From Pseudomonadota bacterium (GTDB taxonomy: Bacteria > Pseudomonadota > Gammaproteobacteria > CAMYNG01): a DNA stretch of 5,120 bases. Shown here in pieces: positions 1 through 4,590 of the stretch. Position 1 is the stretch's first letter, and each line of letters begins with the position of its first letter. Below the pieces are notes generated by a model, which was given only the letters and a program-made list of their open reading frames with translations, made no database searches and had not been told where the DNA came from. The position numbers and the translations under genes were made by a program. Location of the stretch: positions 71,176 through 76,295 of the forward strand of contig CP070733.1 in the NCBI GenBank assembly GCA_020347585.1. The letters run 5' to 3'.

Positions 1-429
1 CCGAAAGCAAAGGTTATCTGGGCTCATTTCGGCCAGATTCGACATCCAGAGAAAGAAAAACGCTTTGCACCAGCACTCGTCGAGCGTTTGCTAAAGTCCT
101 ATCCGAATCTCTACTTTGATATCTCAACTGGGGAACCCGGCAGACGTTACAAGTGCGGAGAGCGCGTCCTAGATACGGTTATCTGGGAGAGTGATAATAG
201 TGATCAGAACAGTGCGCTAAAACCCGCCTACAAGTCCATATTGTCACGCTTTAGCGATCGTTTTGTCGCCGGATTGGATTACGGACCATCGAATCGCCAG
301 TCGGCGGACTATTTTCGGCGCCGGGTGGGCAACATACGTCTTATAATCCAAGACCTTCCAGATGCGGCCAAACACAATATCGGCTATCGCAATGCGTGGT
401 TCTTGTTGACTGCTCGCACATGGGAGTAA
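1..429 (+). CDS. Amidohydrolase-related metal-dependent hydrolase, C-terminal part (5' end outside window)
   Basis: The reading frame is open from base 1 to a TAA at 427-429 and gives 142 residues of a longer protein. The TTG at 88 is internal, because homology-like sequence continues upstream of it. The fragment looks like the second half of an amidohydrolase TIM barrel (Amidohydro_2-like). A beta strand followed by AHFG lies at residues 8-11, where the family often has a metal-binding or active-site His. PNLYFDIS follows the pattern of the next strand. DRFVAGLDYG at residues 87-96 matches the family's strand-8 motif (usually G-S-D-x-P), with Asp93 as the likely catalytic or metal-binding Asp. 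The end, with an NAW-LL motif, resembles the closing helix (G-NA-RL). Substrate cannot be told. The motif reads GLDYG instead of GSDYP, so it is a divergent member. It converges on the leftward genes that end at 727. Family assignment is by motif recall only. Confidence 0.72.
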   Translation, partial: PKAKVIWAHFGQIRHPEKEKRFAPALVERLLKSYPNLYFDISTGEPGRRYKCGERVLDTVIWESDNSDQNSALKPAYKSILSRFSDRFVAGLDYGPSNRQSADYFRRRVGNIRLIIQDLPDAAKHNIGYRNAWFLLTARTWE

Positions 430-440
430 GGCCTGAGTCG

Positions 441-484
441 TGCGTGATCGTGTGTAAACCGATATGACTAGACGATCGAACGCA
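441..484 (+). terminator. Possible imperfect stem-loop after the amidohydrolase gene
   Basis: Eleven bases at 441-451 pair with 472-484, interrupted by a two-base bulge, around a loop of about 20 bases. It begins 12 bases after the stop at 429. No T-tract follows, so it is at best a weak or factor-assisted terminator. The stronger hairpin at 657-690 may do the job for this strand. Confidence 0.25.
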
Positions 485-561
485 CGCGGCTATAGTCACC
501 AGTACCTCTAGCGGCCAGGTTGATGGCCGGCGTCGCTCAGCGACGGCGTTGCCGAAACCCA

Positions 562-600
562 GTAATTCCCTGGATGCCGTGAGAACCCGCCGTAATTCCC
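562..600. repeat. Short direct repeat, possibly a decayed interspersed palindromic element
   Basis: GTAATTCCC occurs at 562-570 and again at 592-600, a 30-base period. The second copy runs into GCGAAGCC, and CCTGGATGCC follows the first. This loosely resembles a class of short palindromic interspersed repeats common in proteobacteria (ATTCCCGCG ... CTGGAT). The resemblance is from memory. Two copies only, with no true spacer, so it is not a CRISPR array. Confidence 0.3.
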
Positions 601-656
601 GCGAAGCCGAATCGCGACAGATACGAAGCAAACCCTGCCCCGCTCTTCCAACAGAA

Positions 657-690
657 ACCGGCCGCGACCCTTTTCAGGATCGCGGCCGGT
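657..690 (-). terminator. Strong terminator hairpin ending the small-protein block (probably bidirectional)
   Basis: ACCGGCCGCGA at 657-667 is exactly complementary to 680-690, an 11-base-pair GC-rich stem. Inside it, CC at 669-670 can pair with GG at 677-678. On the minus strand the stem is followed by TTTCTGTT, a moderate T-tract, 37 bases past the stop of small protein A at 727. On the plus strand it is followed by CTTGTTT, so it could also stop readthrough from the amidohydrolase. This is the clearest intrinsic terminator in the window. Confidence 0.75.
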
Positions 691-726
691 CTTGTTTCGG
701 ATTGTGCGTGAGTGTCGTTGTCGAGT

Positions 727-1023
727 TCAAGCAACGTCCGCCAAGTACGGTGAGCCTTCGTCGGCGTTCGCGCCCAATATAGGGTCCCCGGCATGCATCG
801 TGTCGTAGTGCATGGCTGGCCGGGCGTGAATAAACACCGGGTGGCGGTCCTTGCCGATCGCAGGGCCCCAACTCAGCAGCAGATCGGCGACGCGCAGTGC
901 TTCTTCATACCAGCGGGCCGAGACGATCGCCACGTGAGGTTCGGTATCGGCCGGTTCGTTGCTCCACAGAAATTCCACTTCCCACGGTTTGCTGCCCTGG
1001 GTCAAATCGTAGGTATTGCTCAT
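727..1023 (-). CDS. Small protein A, 98 residues, tandem paralogue, family not recognised
   Basis: I do not recognise the family. The frame stays open upstream to a possible start at 1152, but ATG at 1021-1023 is preferred: GAGGAA sits 6 bases upstream, and the product then matches paralogue B end to end (98 residues each, no gaps, 69 identical). The protein has no signal peptide or membrane segment and is probably cytoplasmic. Visible layout: polar N-terminus (MSNTYDLTQG), strand-like VEFLW (16-20), strand HVAIVSA (30-36), an amphipathic helix WYEEALRVADLLLSW (38-52), strand PVFIHARP (62-69), then a variable, partly acidic tail ending ADVA. Residues 1-69 are about 83% identical to B and the last 29 only about 41%. 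It lies last in the leftward block, 309 bases after B, and is followed by the terminator at 657-690. The duplication and conserved core argue that it is a real gene. No function can be assigned. Confidence 0.85.
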   Translation of the reverse strand: MSNTYDLTQGSKPWEVEFLWSNEPADTEPHVAIVSARWYEEALRVADLLLSWGPAIGKDRHPVFIHARPAMHYDTMHAGDPILGANADEGSPYLADVA

Positions 1024-1332
1024 TTTCAGTTCCTCGTGGTTGCTGGCTGGTTCGACACCGCGGGACCGGGGAAATACCCTGGACGAGCGCACCTGCGGAT
1101 TCAAGTTCATTGACACGTAGTCTGCCAGAACGTTCCGAAGTAAGTATGGCACTCGCTGCCAAAGGTCTGTCTCGCCATGCCACGGTCACTGGCGCGGCAA
1201 ACTCGGCCACGGAGGGGCAAGAGATGGTGGGGCAAATCGGTGCGCCGGTTTCTTCCCCGGCGCACCCGAGAATGCGAAATTGATGGGGTGCCGCCCTTCC
1301 CAACCCCGGAGGGTTGAAGAACGTGCGGTCTG
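1024..1332. other. Spacer between the two paralogous genes, no gene
   Basis: Open frames crossing this 309-base stretch continue out of frame through the paralogues and have Arg/Pro-rich, unconvincing translations. The main feature is the perfect hairpin at 1239-1266. I see no convincing promoter for copy A. The first bases upstream of both copies are similar for only a few positions, so the duplicated unit seems to be essentially the coding sequence. Confidence 0.65.
1239..1266 (-). terminator. Perfect 10-bp hairpin between paralogues B and A (partial terminator or processing stem)
   Basis: GGTGCGCCGG at 1239-1248 is exactly complementary to 1257-1266 around an 8-base loop. It lies 66 bases past the stop of copy B in the direction of transcription. 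On the minus strand it is followed by GATTTGCC, a poor T-tract. It may attenuate readthrough into copy A, or act as an mRNA end-protecting stem for copy B. The structure is certain. The role is inferred. Confidence 0.45.
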
Positions 1333-1629
1333 TCAGGCGACGTCTGCGACGTAGCTCGAACCGTCGTCGGCGCTTGAGCCCTTGACGGCATCGTCGGTCG
1401 TACCAACATCGTCCAAGGCGCGCGGGCGCGCATGCACAAAGATCGGGCACCGATTCTTGCCAATGGCCGGGCCCCAGGTCAAAAGTAGTTCGGCGACGCG
1501 CAGCGCCTCCTCGTACCAACGCGCTGAGACAAAGGCCATGTGCGGCTTGGTATCAGCCGGCTCGTTGCTCCACAGGAACTCGACTACCCACGGTCTGCTG
1601 CCCTGGGTCAGATCATACGTTGTGCTCAT
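1333..1629 (-). CDS. Small protein B, 98 residues, tandem paralogue, family not recognised
   Basis: This is the paralogue of small protein A and has the same length. The ATG at 1627-1629 has AGAGG 8 bases upstream and the homologous MS-TYDLTQG N-terminus. Features in order: VVEFLWSNEPADT (15-27), HMAFVSARWYEEALRVAELLLTWGPAIGK (30-58), PIFVHARP (62-69), then a tail richer in Asp and Ser than in A, ending SYVADVA. There is no signal peptide or transmembrane segment. Cys61 replaces His61 of A. Over codons 1-21 there are 10 base differences from A but only 3 amino-acid changes, so the core appears constrained by selection and the two copies are not recent. It starts 67 bases after the stop of the outer-membrane gene on the same strand, so co-transcription with it is plausible. 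Function unknown. Confidence 0.86.
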   Translation of the reverse strand: MSTTYDLTQGSRPWVVEFLWSNEPADTKPHMAFVSARWYEEALRVAELLLTWGPAIGKNRCPIFVHARPRALDDVGTTDDAVKGSSADDGSSYVADVA

Positions 1630-1696
1630 TTTGCCAACCTCTGTTCTTCTGGCACTTTTAAGTTACCTTCGGGCTCAGATGCCTTCGCCCGTAAGA

Positions 1697-2455
1697 CTAG
1701 AAATCGAGATAAAGGTTCACGAATGGACCTTTGAATTTCAGATCGGCGAAGACATCGTCAACCTCGTCCAGCTTGACCTGCTGGTATCGGTAGCCGGCCT
1801 CCACGCCAATCAGGTAATCGCTCGAATATCCAAACTTGGCGGTGTAATCACCGATGCGGCTGCCGTCATAGGAGATGACGTTGGCGTCGGCGCCGATCCA
1901 GAAGCCGAGCGGCAGCGAGACCGCCAGGTTACCGTACAGCATCGGCACCGGCAGGCCGATGCTCTCCTCACCGATCACGCCGGGGTTATCCAGCGATTCG
2001 ATACGGGCCTGGCCGTCGTAGTAGCGGATGTTAAGACCGAGGTCGAGATCGACCACATTGTCGAGCACCTGCCAGTACAGGAGCAGGTCATAGTGGTCGA
2101 GGGTTAGCTCGGACTGAACCCGCTCGTTTGCCTGGAAGGTCTGCCCGGCGTAGGTCACGGTCTCCTTGATGGTACCGGTGCCGTCGTACCCCAGTAGGGT
2201 CGCGCCCACGCGAAAATTCGGCAGAATCGGAATCGGATGTTCGATGAGGACATAGGCCTGCCCGTTGGTGGAATCGGTAAAGCCAAGTTCCTCGACCACA
2301 TTGACGTCACGGTCGGTGCCGTTGCGGGTATCGCGCACGGTCCCCTCCGGATCGCTATTCCAGGCCCCCGCGGCGACCTTGACCCGAACTTCGTCTGCGA
2401 GGACGGACAGCGGCAGCAGCAGCAACACGACCGCGAAGACAATTCTCAAAGACAT
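1697..2455 (-). CDS. Outer-membrane beta-barrel protein, TIGR04219-like
   Basis: The 252-residue product starts with a clear Sec signal peptide: MSLR, a hydrophobic core at 5-19, and likely cleavage after SVLA at residue 20. The mature part alternates aromatic and hydrophobic residues in strand-like blocks (FRVGATLLGY 81-90, LDHYDLLLYWQVLD 119-132, VDLDLGLNIRYY 135-146, PMLYGNLAVSLPLGFWIGAD 171-190, YLIGVEAGYRYQQVKLD 214-230). It ends in FKGPFVNLYLDF, with the terminal Phe typical of substrates of the barrel-assembly machinery. The C-terminal pattern D-VDDVFADL-FKGPF and the overall size match my recall of the TIGR04219 outer-membrane family, whose role is unknown. The ATG at 2453-2455 has only a weak ribosome site (GGAAAC). 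A perfect palindrome lies 25 bases upstream at 2480-2494. It is first in the leftward block. A porin or stress-related role is possible but not shown. Confidence 0.85.
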   Translation of the reverse strand: MSLRIVFAVVLLLLPLSVLADEVRVKVAAGAWNSDPEGTVRDTRNGTDRDVNVVEELGFTDSTNGQAYVLIEHPIPILPNFRVGATLLGYDGTGTIKETVTYAGQTFQANERVQSELTLDHYDLLLYWQVLDNVVDLDLGLNIRYYDGQARIESLDNPGVIGEESIGLPVPMLYGNLAVSLPLGFWIGADANVISYDGSRIGDYTAKFGYSSDYLIGVEAGYRYQQVKLDEVDDVFADLKFKGPFVNLYLDF

Positions 2456-2479
2456 GATTGGTTTCCGAAACTGTTGGTG

Positions 2480-2494
2480 CTGCGCCGGGCGCAG
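2480..2494. promoter_or_regulatory. Perfect 7-1-7 palindrome upstream of the outer-membrane gene
   Basis: CTGCGCC at 2480-2486 and GGCGCAG at 2488-2494 are perfect inverted repeats around one central base. They sit 25-39 bases before the outer-membrane start codon, between it and the AT-rich patch at 2498-2522 that could hold its promoter. This placement suits a repressor operator, or a compact stem in the 5' untranslated region. I do not recognise the binding protein. The palindrome is seen directly. Its function is inferred. Confidence 0.4.
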
Positions 2495-2668
2495 GGTACG
2501 TTAAAAAATATCGAATCTAAATGAATAGTCGGTCGCTAGCGCCCATTTCTGTAGTAGTTTTTTTTCCATTGCCAACCGCATCACAATTGCCCGATTCAGT
2601 TCACCGGCACACAACCGGCTGACCGATCGCCCGCCAGCCAAAGCTAGAAAAACCGTGGCACCATCAAC

Positions 2669-2699
2669 CCGTCTTTTTTGCGTGGACGGGCTCCACGCT
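2669..2699. other. Two mutually exclusive hairpins with a T6 run
   Basis: CCCGTC at 2669-2674 can pair with GACGGG at 2686-2691. GCGTGGA at 2681-2687 can instead pair with TCCACGC at 2693-2699. The arms overlap at 2686-2687, and the second stem's loop covers the rest of the first stem's 3' arm, so only one can form. TTTTTT lies at 2675-2680, before the second stem on the plus strand, which is the wrong side for an intrinsic terminator. A transcript across this site is not established. Confidence 0.3.
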
Positions 2700-2899
2700 G
2701 ACACCACCGCCCTTATGTACCCCGCGTCCGGCAGATCCTCACCGACAGCCCGCCACGAAGCGGTTCAGACAACGCTCCGTCGGGCAAATTCACGGATGCA
2801 ACCTGTGGCTGATGCCGATTTCTGATCTGGAACAACGATTAGCGAGAACGAATATACCTTTGAGCTTCATTGGCCGATGAAATTGACAAACCTAAAACA

Positions 2900-2911
2900 C
2901 GAGTGAACTCG
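2900..2911 (+). promoter_or_regulatory. Dyad just before the TTG start of the Sel1 gene
   Basis: CGAGT at 2900-2904 is inverted as ACTCG at 2907-2911, five bases before the TTG start and where a ribosome site should be. No standard purine-rich site is visible. It could be an operator half-pair or merely chance. Confidence 0.2.
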
Positions 2912-2916
2912 CCACG

Positions 2917-3498
2917 TTGAGGAAAACTATCGCGGCAGCCGTGTTTGCCGCCATCACCAGCTCTGCTGCCTGGGCTGGACCGTACGAGGATGGACTCGCC
3001 GCGGCCGCCCAGGGCGACCATGCCCAGGCAGCCAGTATGTTCCAGAAGGCAGCGCAGCAAGGACTTGCGCTGGCGCAATACCGTCTGGGCGTCATGTTCA
3101 CGGACGGTTCCGGTGTGAAGCAGGACTACGCCGCTGCTGCAGGCTGGTTGTACAAGGCGGCGGCTCAGGAAAATATGCCCGCTCAGCACGAGTTGGCCAT
3201 CCTCTATCACGAGGGCAAGGGCGTTTCGCAGAATCATGCACAGGCTGCCCAGTTGTGGCACAAAGCTGCCCTGAAGGGTTTCGCAGCTGCGCAGTACAAA
3301 CTGGCCGCACTGTATAGCTATGGCCAGGGTGTGCAGCGCGACTACGTCCAGGCACACATGTGGTATCACCTTGCCGCCATCGGCGGACAAAAGATGGCTT
3401 GCGACGAACGCGATGCCGTCGCCACGCACCTGACGCCGGAGCAACTCGCGGAGTCCGCGCGCCGTGCCCGCAAGTGGCTTATCGGGGACGGGGTCTGA
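2917..3498 (+). CDS. Secreted Sel1-repeat (SLR) protein
   Basis: The 193-residue product has a good signal peptide (MRKT, hydrophobic Ala-rich core, SSAAWA, cleavage near residue 20), so it is periplasmic or exported. The mature protein has a degenerate helical hairpin (22-50, YEDGLAAAAQGDHAQAASMF). Three full 36-residue Sel1 repeats follow at about 51-86, 87-122 and 123-158, with the hallmarks AQYRLG-MF-DGSGV-QDY-AA--W--KAA. A basic C-terminal helix (LTPEQLAESARRARKWL) is a common end for such proteins. Sel1 repeats form alpha-alpha superhelices that bind other proteins, often in envelope or signalling assemblies. The partner here is unknown. The start is TTG at 2917: an in-frame TAA at 2893 rules out longer forms, and the first internal ATG (residue 41) would remove the signal peptide. 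No clear ribosome site is present, and a small dyad at 2900-2911 lies just upstream, so expression may be low. Confidence 0.88.
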   Translation: MRKTIAAAVFAAITSSAAWAGPYEDGLAAAAQGDHAQAASMFQKAAQQGLALAQYRLGVMFTDGSGVKQDYAAAAGWLYKAAAQENMPAQHELAILYHEGKGVSQNHAQAAQLWHKAALKGFAAAQYKLAALYSYGQGVQRDYVQAHMWYHLAAIGGQKMACDERDAVATHLTPEQLAESARRARKWLIGDGV

Positions 3499-3894
3499 GC
3501 CCCTGACCGGAGCGCCGCCCACTCGCCGGGCGTATCAAGGCCCGTATCGCCCGGCCCGTAAACTGACTCCGGCTGGGAGTCGAGCGGGCGCGCAGCAGTC
3601 TATTCATGCACCTGAAAGCGGCAACACGCTGATTTTTCTTGTGCTGGACAGCGATCCATCCCCACCGTCACCGACCCCCACACCCTCTGGCTTGCCGAAT
3701 GGCGCATAAATCTACGCCGCACGCAGGATGACGATGCCATATCGGTACAACCCTCAAACATTGAGCTTCCCGGCCGCTAGCAGTACCAGGCGACACGCGC
3801 TGTTCGAGTCCGCTCTACGGGCCATCGCGCCCGAGTGGATATCGGTGTGCCGCCGCACTGCGTTGAGCGATCCCACGGGAGAGGGATAGTTGGA
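3499..3894. other. Intergenic region after the Sel1 gene, no gene
   Basis: These 396 bases hold a GC-rich stem-loop at 3525-3555, a small hairpin at 3565-3581 (GACTCC, five bases, GGAGTC), and no convincing coding sequence. The plus-strand frame at 3464-3709 overlaps the Sel1 3' end and has a Pro/Ser/Thr-rich, unconvincing translation. The next gene's ribosome site lies at its right end (about 3880-3887). Confidence 0.6.
3525..3555 (+). terminator. GC-rich stem-loop downstream of the Sel1 gene
   Basis: GCCGGGCG at 3525-3532 is exactly complementary to 3548-3555 around a 15-base loop, 27 bases after the Sel1 stop. The sequence after it (CCGTAAACTG) lacks a T-tract, so termination would need another factor or be weak. 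It may instead protect the 3' end of the mRNA. Confidence 0.4.
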
Positions 3895-4311
3895 ATGAAG
3901 GGTTTGAGCACAGGCCAGGCGGCCTGGGTATACGCGTTCGGGAGCATTCAAATCGGCACGATCGTGAAGATTTGGCCGGCGAGTGTGCAGGTGAGCTTCA
4001 TGTTGGACGATGGCAGCGAGTACGTGCGCGGATGCGTGCCGACCTTCAAGCTGTCGCGTTTTCGCAAGGACAATGCCGAGGGCCGCTACTGCCTGGTCTT
4101 CGAGAGCACCGTGCCGATCCCCTCCGAGGTCGAAGACCGTCTCACCAGCCAGGCCGTGGAAGTCAACCTGAACAACGCCCTGGTCGAAGCGCGCTGGGTC
4201 GTCGACAGTATCTGCGCTGGAAAAAGCCAATACAACAATATGCCCGACGGTGGCCACTCGGTACTGGCCGAATGCGCCTACTTTGTCGAGATGCTCGACG
4301 ATGAGGCATAG
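3895..4311 (+). CDS. Hypothetical cytoplasmic protein, 138 residues
   Basis: I do not recognise the family. The frame is open from a GTG at 3835, but the ATG at 3895 is preferred: AGAGGG lies 9 bases upstream, and the extra 20 residues (VPPHCVERSHGRG and neighbours) look non-coding. There is no signal peptide or membrane segment. The first half looks beta-rich and compact: GQAAWVYAFGSIQIGTIVKIWPASVQVSFMLDDGSEYVRGCVP (7-49) has the alternation and Gly/Asp turns of a small SH3- or Tudor-like barrel. A basic stretch, FKLSRFRKDN (51-60), follows. The second half has PSEVEDRLTSQAVEVNLNNALVEARWVVDSI (76-106), likely helical, and an acidic end EMLDDEA. Cys residues are at 47, 66, 107 and 127. The codon pattern and a good ribosome site support a real gene. 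It stands alone, 396 bases after the Sel1 gene. The fold suggestion is inference from sequence pattern only. Confidence 0.75.
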   Translation: MKGLSTGQAAWVYAFGSIQIGTIVKIWPASVQVSFMLDDGSEYVRGCVPTFKLSRFRKDNAEGRYCLVFESTVPIPSEVEDRLTSQAVEVNLNNALVEARWVVDSICAGKSQYNNMPDGGHSVLAECAYFVEMLDDEA

Positions 4312-4408
4312 GCGCTGTTCCCTCACCCCAAAAGGACAGCCCATGCTGAACGTAACAGGCCTATAGGTACTGGCACGCCTCAGCTGACCTCCGCGATCTA
4401 GCTGTAAC

Positions 4409-4439
4409 GGAACGCCGCGCAAGCCATCTCCGGCGTTCC
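4409..4439 (+). terminator. Perfect 9-bp stem-loop after the hypothetical gene
   Basis: GGAACGCCG at 4409-4417 is exactly complementary to 4431-4439 around a 13-base loop, about 97 bases after the stop at 4311. No T-tract follows on either strand. It could be a weak terminator or an RNA-stabilising stem. Confidence 0.35.
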
Positions 4440-4578
4440 AACGCCCGTTCCATAGGTATTATTACGCACTGACAGTACCCGCGCATCACGCTAGCTTTAC
4501 CCAAAAACCTCGCCCAATAGCATCCGGGATCGCCACAGGTTGCCTGCCGTCGCTTGTGGCACAGGGAAAATCACTCGC

Positions 4579-4583
4579 GAGGA
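4579..4583 (+). promoter_or_regulatory. Ribosome binding site of the MetA-like gene
   Basis: GAGGA lies 7 bases before the ATG at 4591. It fixes the start and puts the hydrophobic signal peptide at the N-terminus. Confidence 0.6.
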
Positions 4584-4590
4584 CGACGCG

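Larger units (their letters stand above)
430..726. other. Convergent intergenic region, no gene
   Basis: This stretch lies between the stop of the amidohydrolase and the stop of small protein A. Open frames exist on both strands but have low-complexity, Arg-rich translations and no ribosome binding site. It holds the imperfect stem-loop at 441-484, a short dyad at 531-545 (CGTCGCT, one base, AGCGACG), a 9-base direct repeat at 562-570 and 592-600, and the terminator at 657-690. Confidence 0.7.
2456..2916. other. Divergent promoter region, no gene
   Basis: These 461 bases separate the leftward outer-membrane gene from the rightward Sel1 gene and should hold both promoters. It contains the palindrome at 2480-2494, an AT-rich patch at about 2498-2522, a run of eight T at 2558-2565, two overlapping hairpins at 2669-2699, and a dyad at 2900-2911. 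The minus-strand open frame at 2501-2707 has no ribosome site or recognisable content. No promoter with both good -35 and -10 boxes stands out. Confidence 0.6.
4312..4590. other. Intergenic region before the MetA-like gene, no clear gene
   Basis: This stretch holds the hairpin at 4409-4439, a direct repeat CGTTCCA at 4434-4440 and 4446-4452, and a weak 6-bp dyad (GCCACA at 4532-4537, TGTGGC at 4555-4560) in the likely 5' untranslated region of the next gene. A 7-codon frame (4343-4366) behind an AGGA-type site is too short to judge. Confidence 0.55.

Noticed and set aside
562..600. CRISPR-like direct repeat with a 30-base period
   Set aside because: There are only two 9-base units, no further copies and no cas genes.
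1024..1152. N-terminal extension of small protein A to a start at 1152
   Set aside because: The extension has no counterpart in copy B. ATG at 1021-1023 has a good ribosome site and aligns with copy B residue 1.
905..1519. Long minus-strand open frame (204 codons) spanning the gap between the small paralogues
   Set aside because: It overlaps both paralogous genes in another frame, is Arg-rich and lacks a ribosome site. The paralogues show matched homology in their own frames.
1382..2107. Plus-strand open frame of 241 codons
   Set aside because: It is antisense to copy B and the outer-membrane gene. Its translation mirrors those codons and has no independent support.
2558..2565. Run of eight T as an intrinsic terminator
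   Set aside because: No stem-loop precedes it on the plus strand and no plus-strand gene ends nearby.
2883..2911. Consensus-like TTGACA at 2883-2888 as a promoter for the Sel1 gene
   Set aside because: The proper spacing puts AACTCG at the -10 position, which is a poor match, and transcription would start at or past the TTG codon.
2839..3522. Minus-strand open frame of 227 codons
   Set aside because: It is antisense to the Sel1-repeat gene, whose signal peptide and repeats are unmistakable.
3802..3820. GTTCGAGTCC resembling a tRNA T-loop, suggesting a tRNA remnant or attachment site
   Set aside because: The flanks do not form a T-stem beyond one pair, and no acceptor, D or anticodon arm is found.
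3754..4422. Minus-strand open frame of 222 codons
   Set aside because: It is antisense to the hypothetical gene at 3895-4311, which has the better ribosome site and composition.
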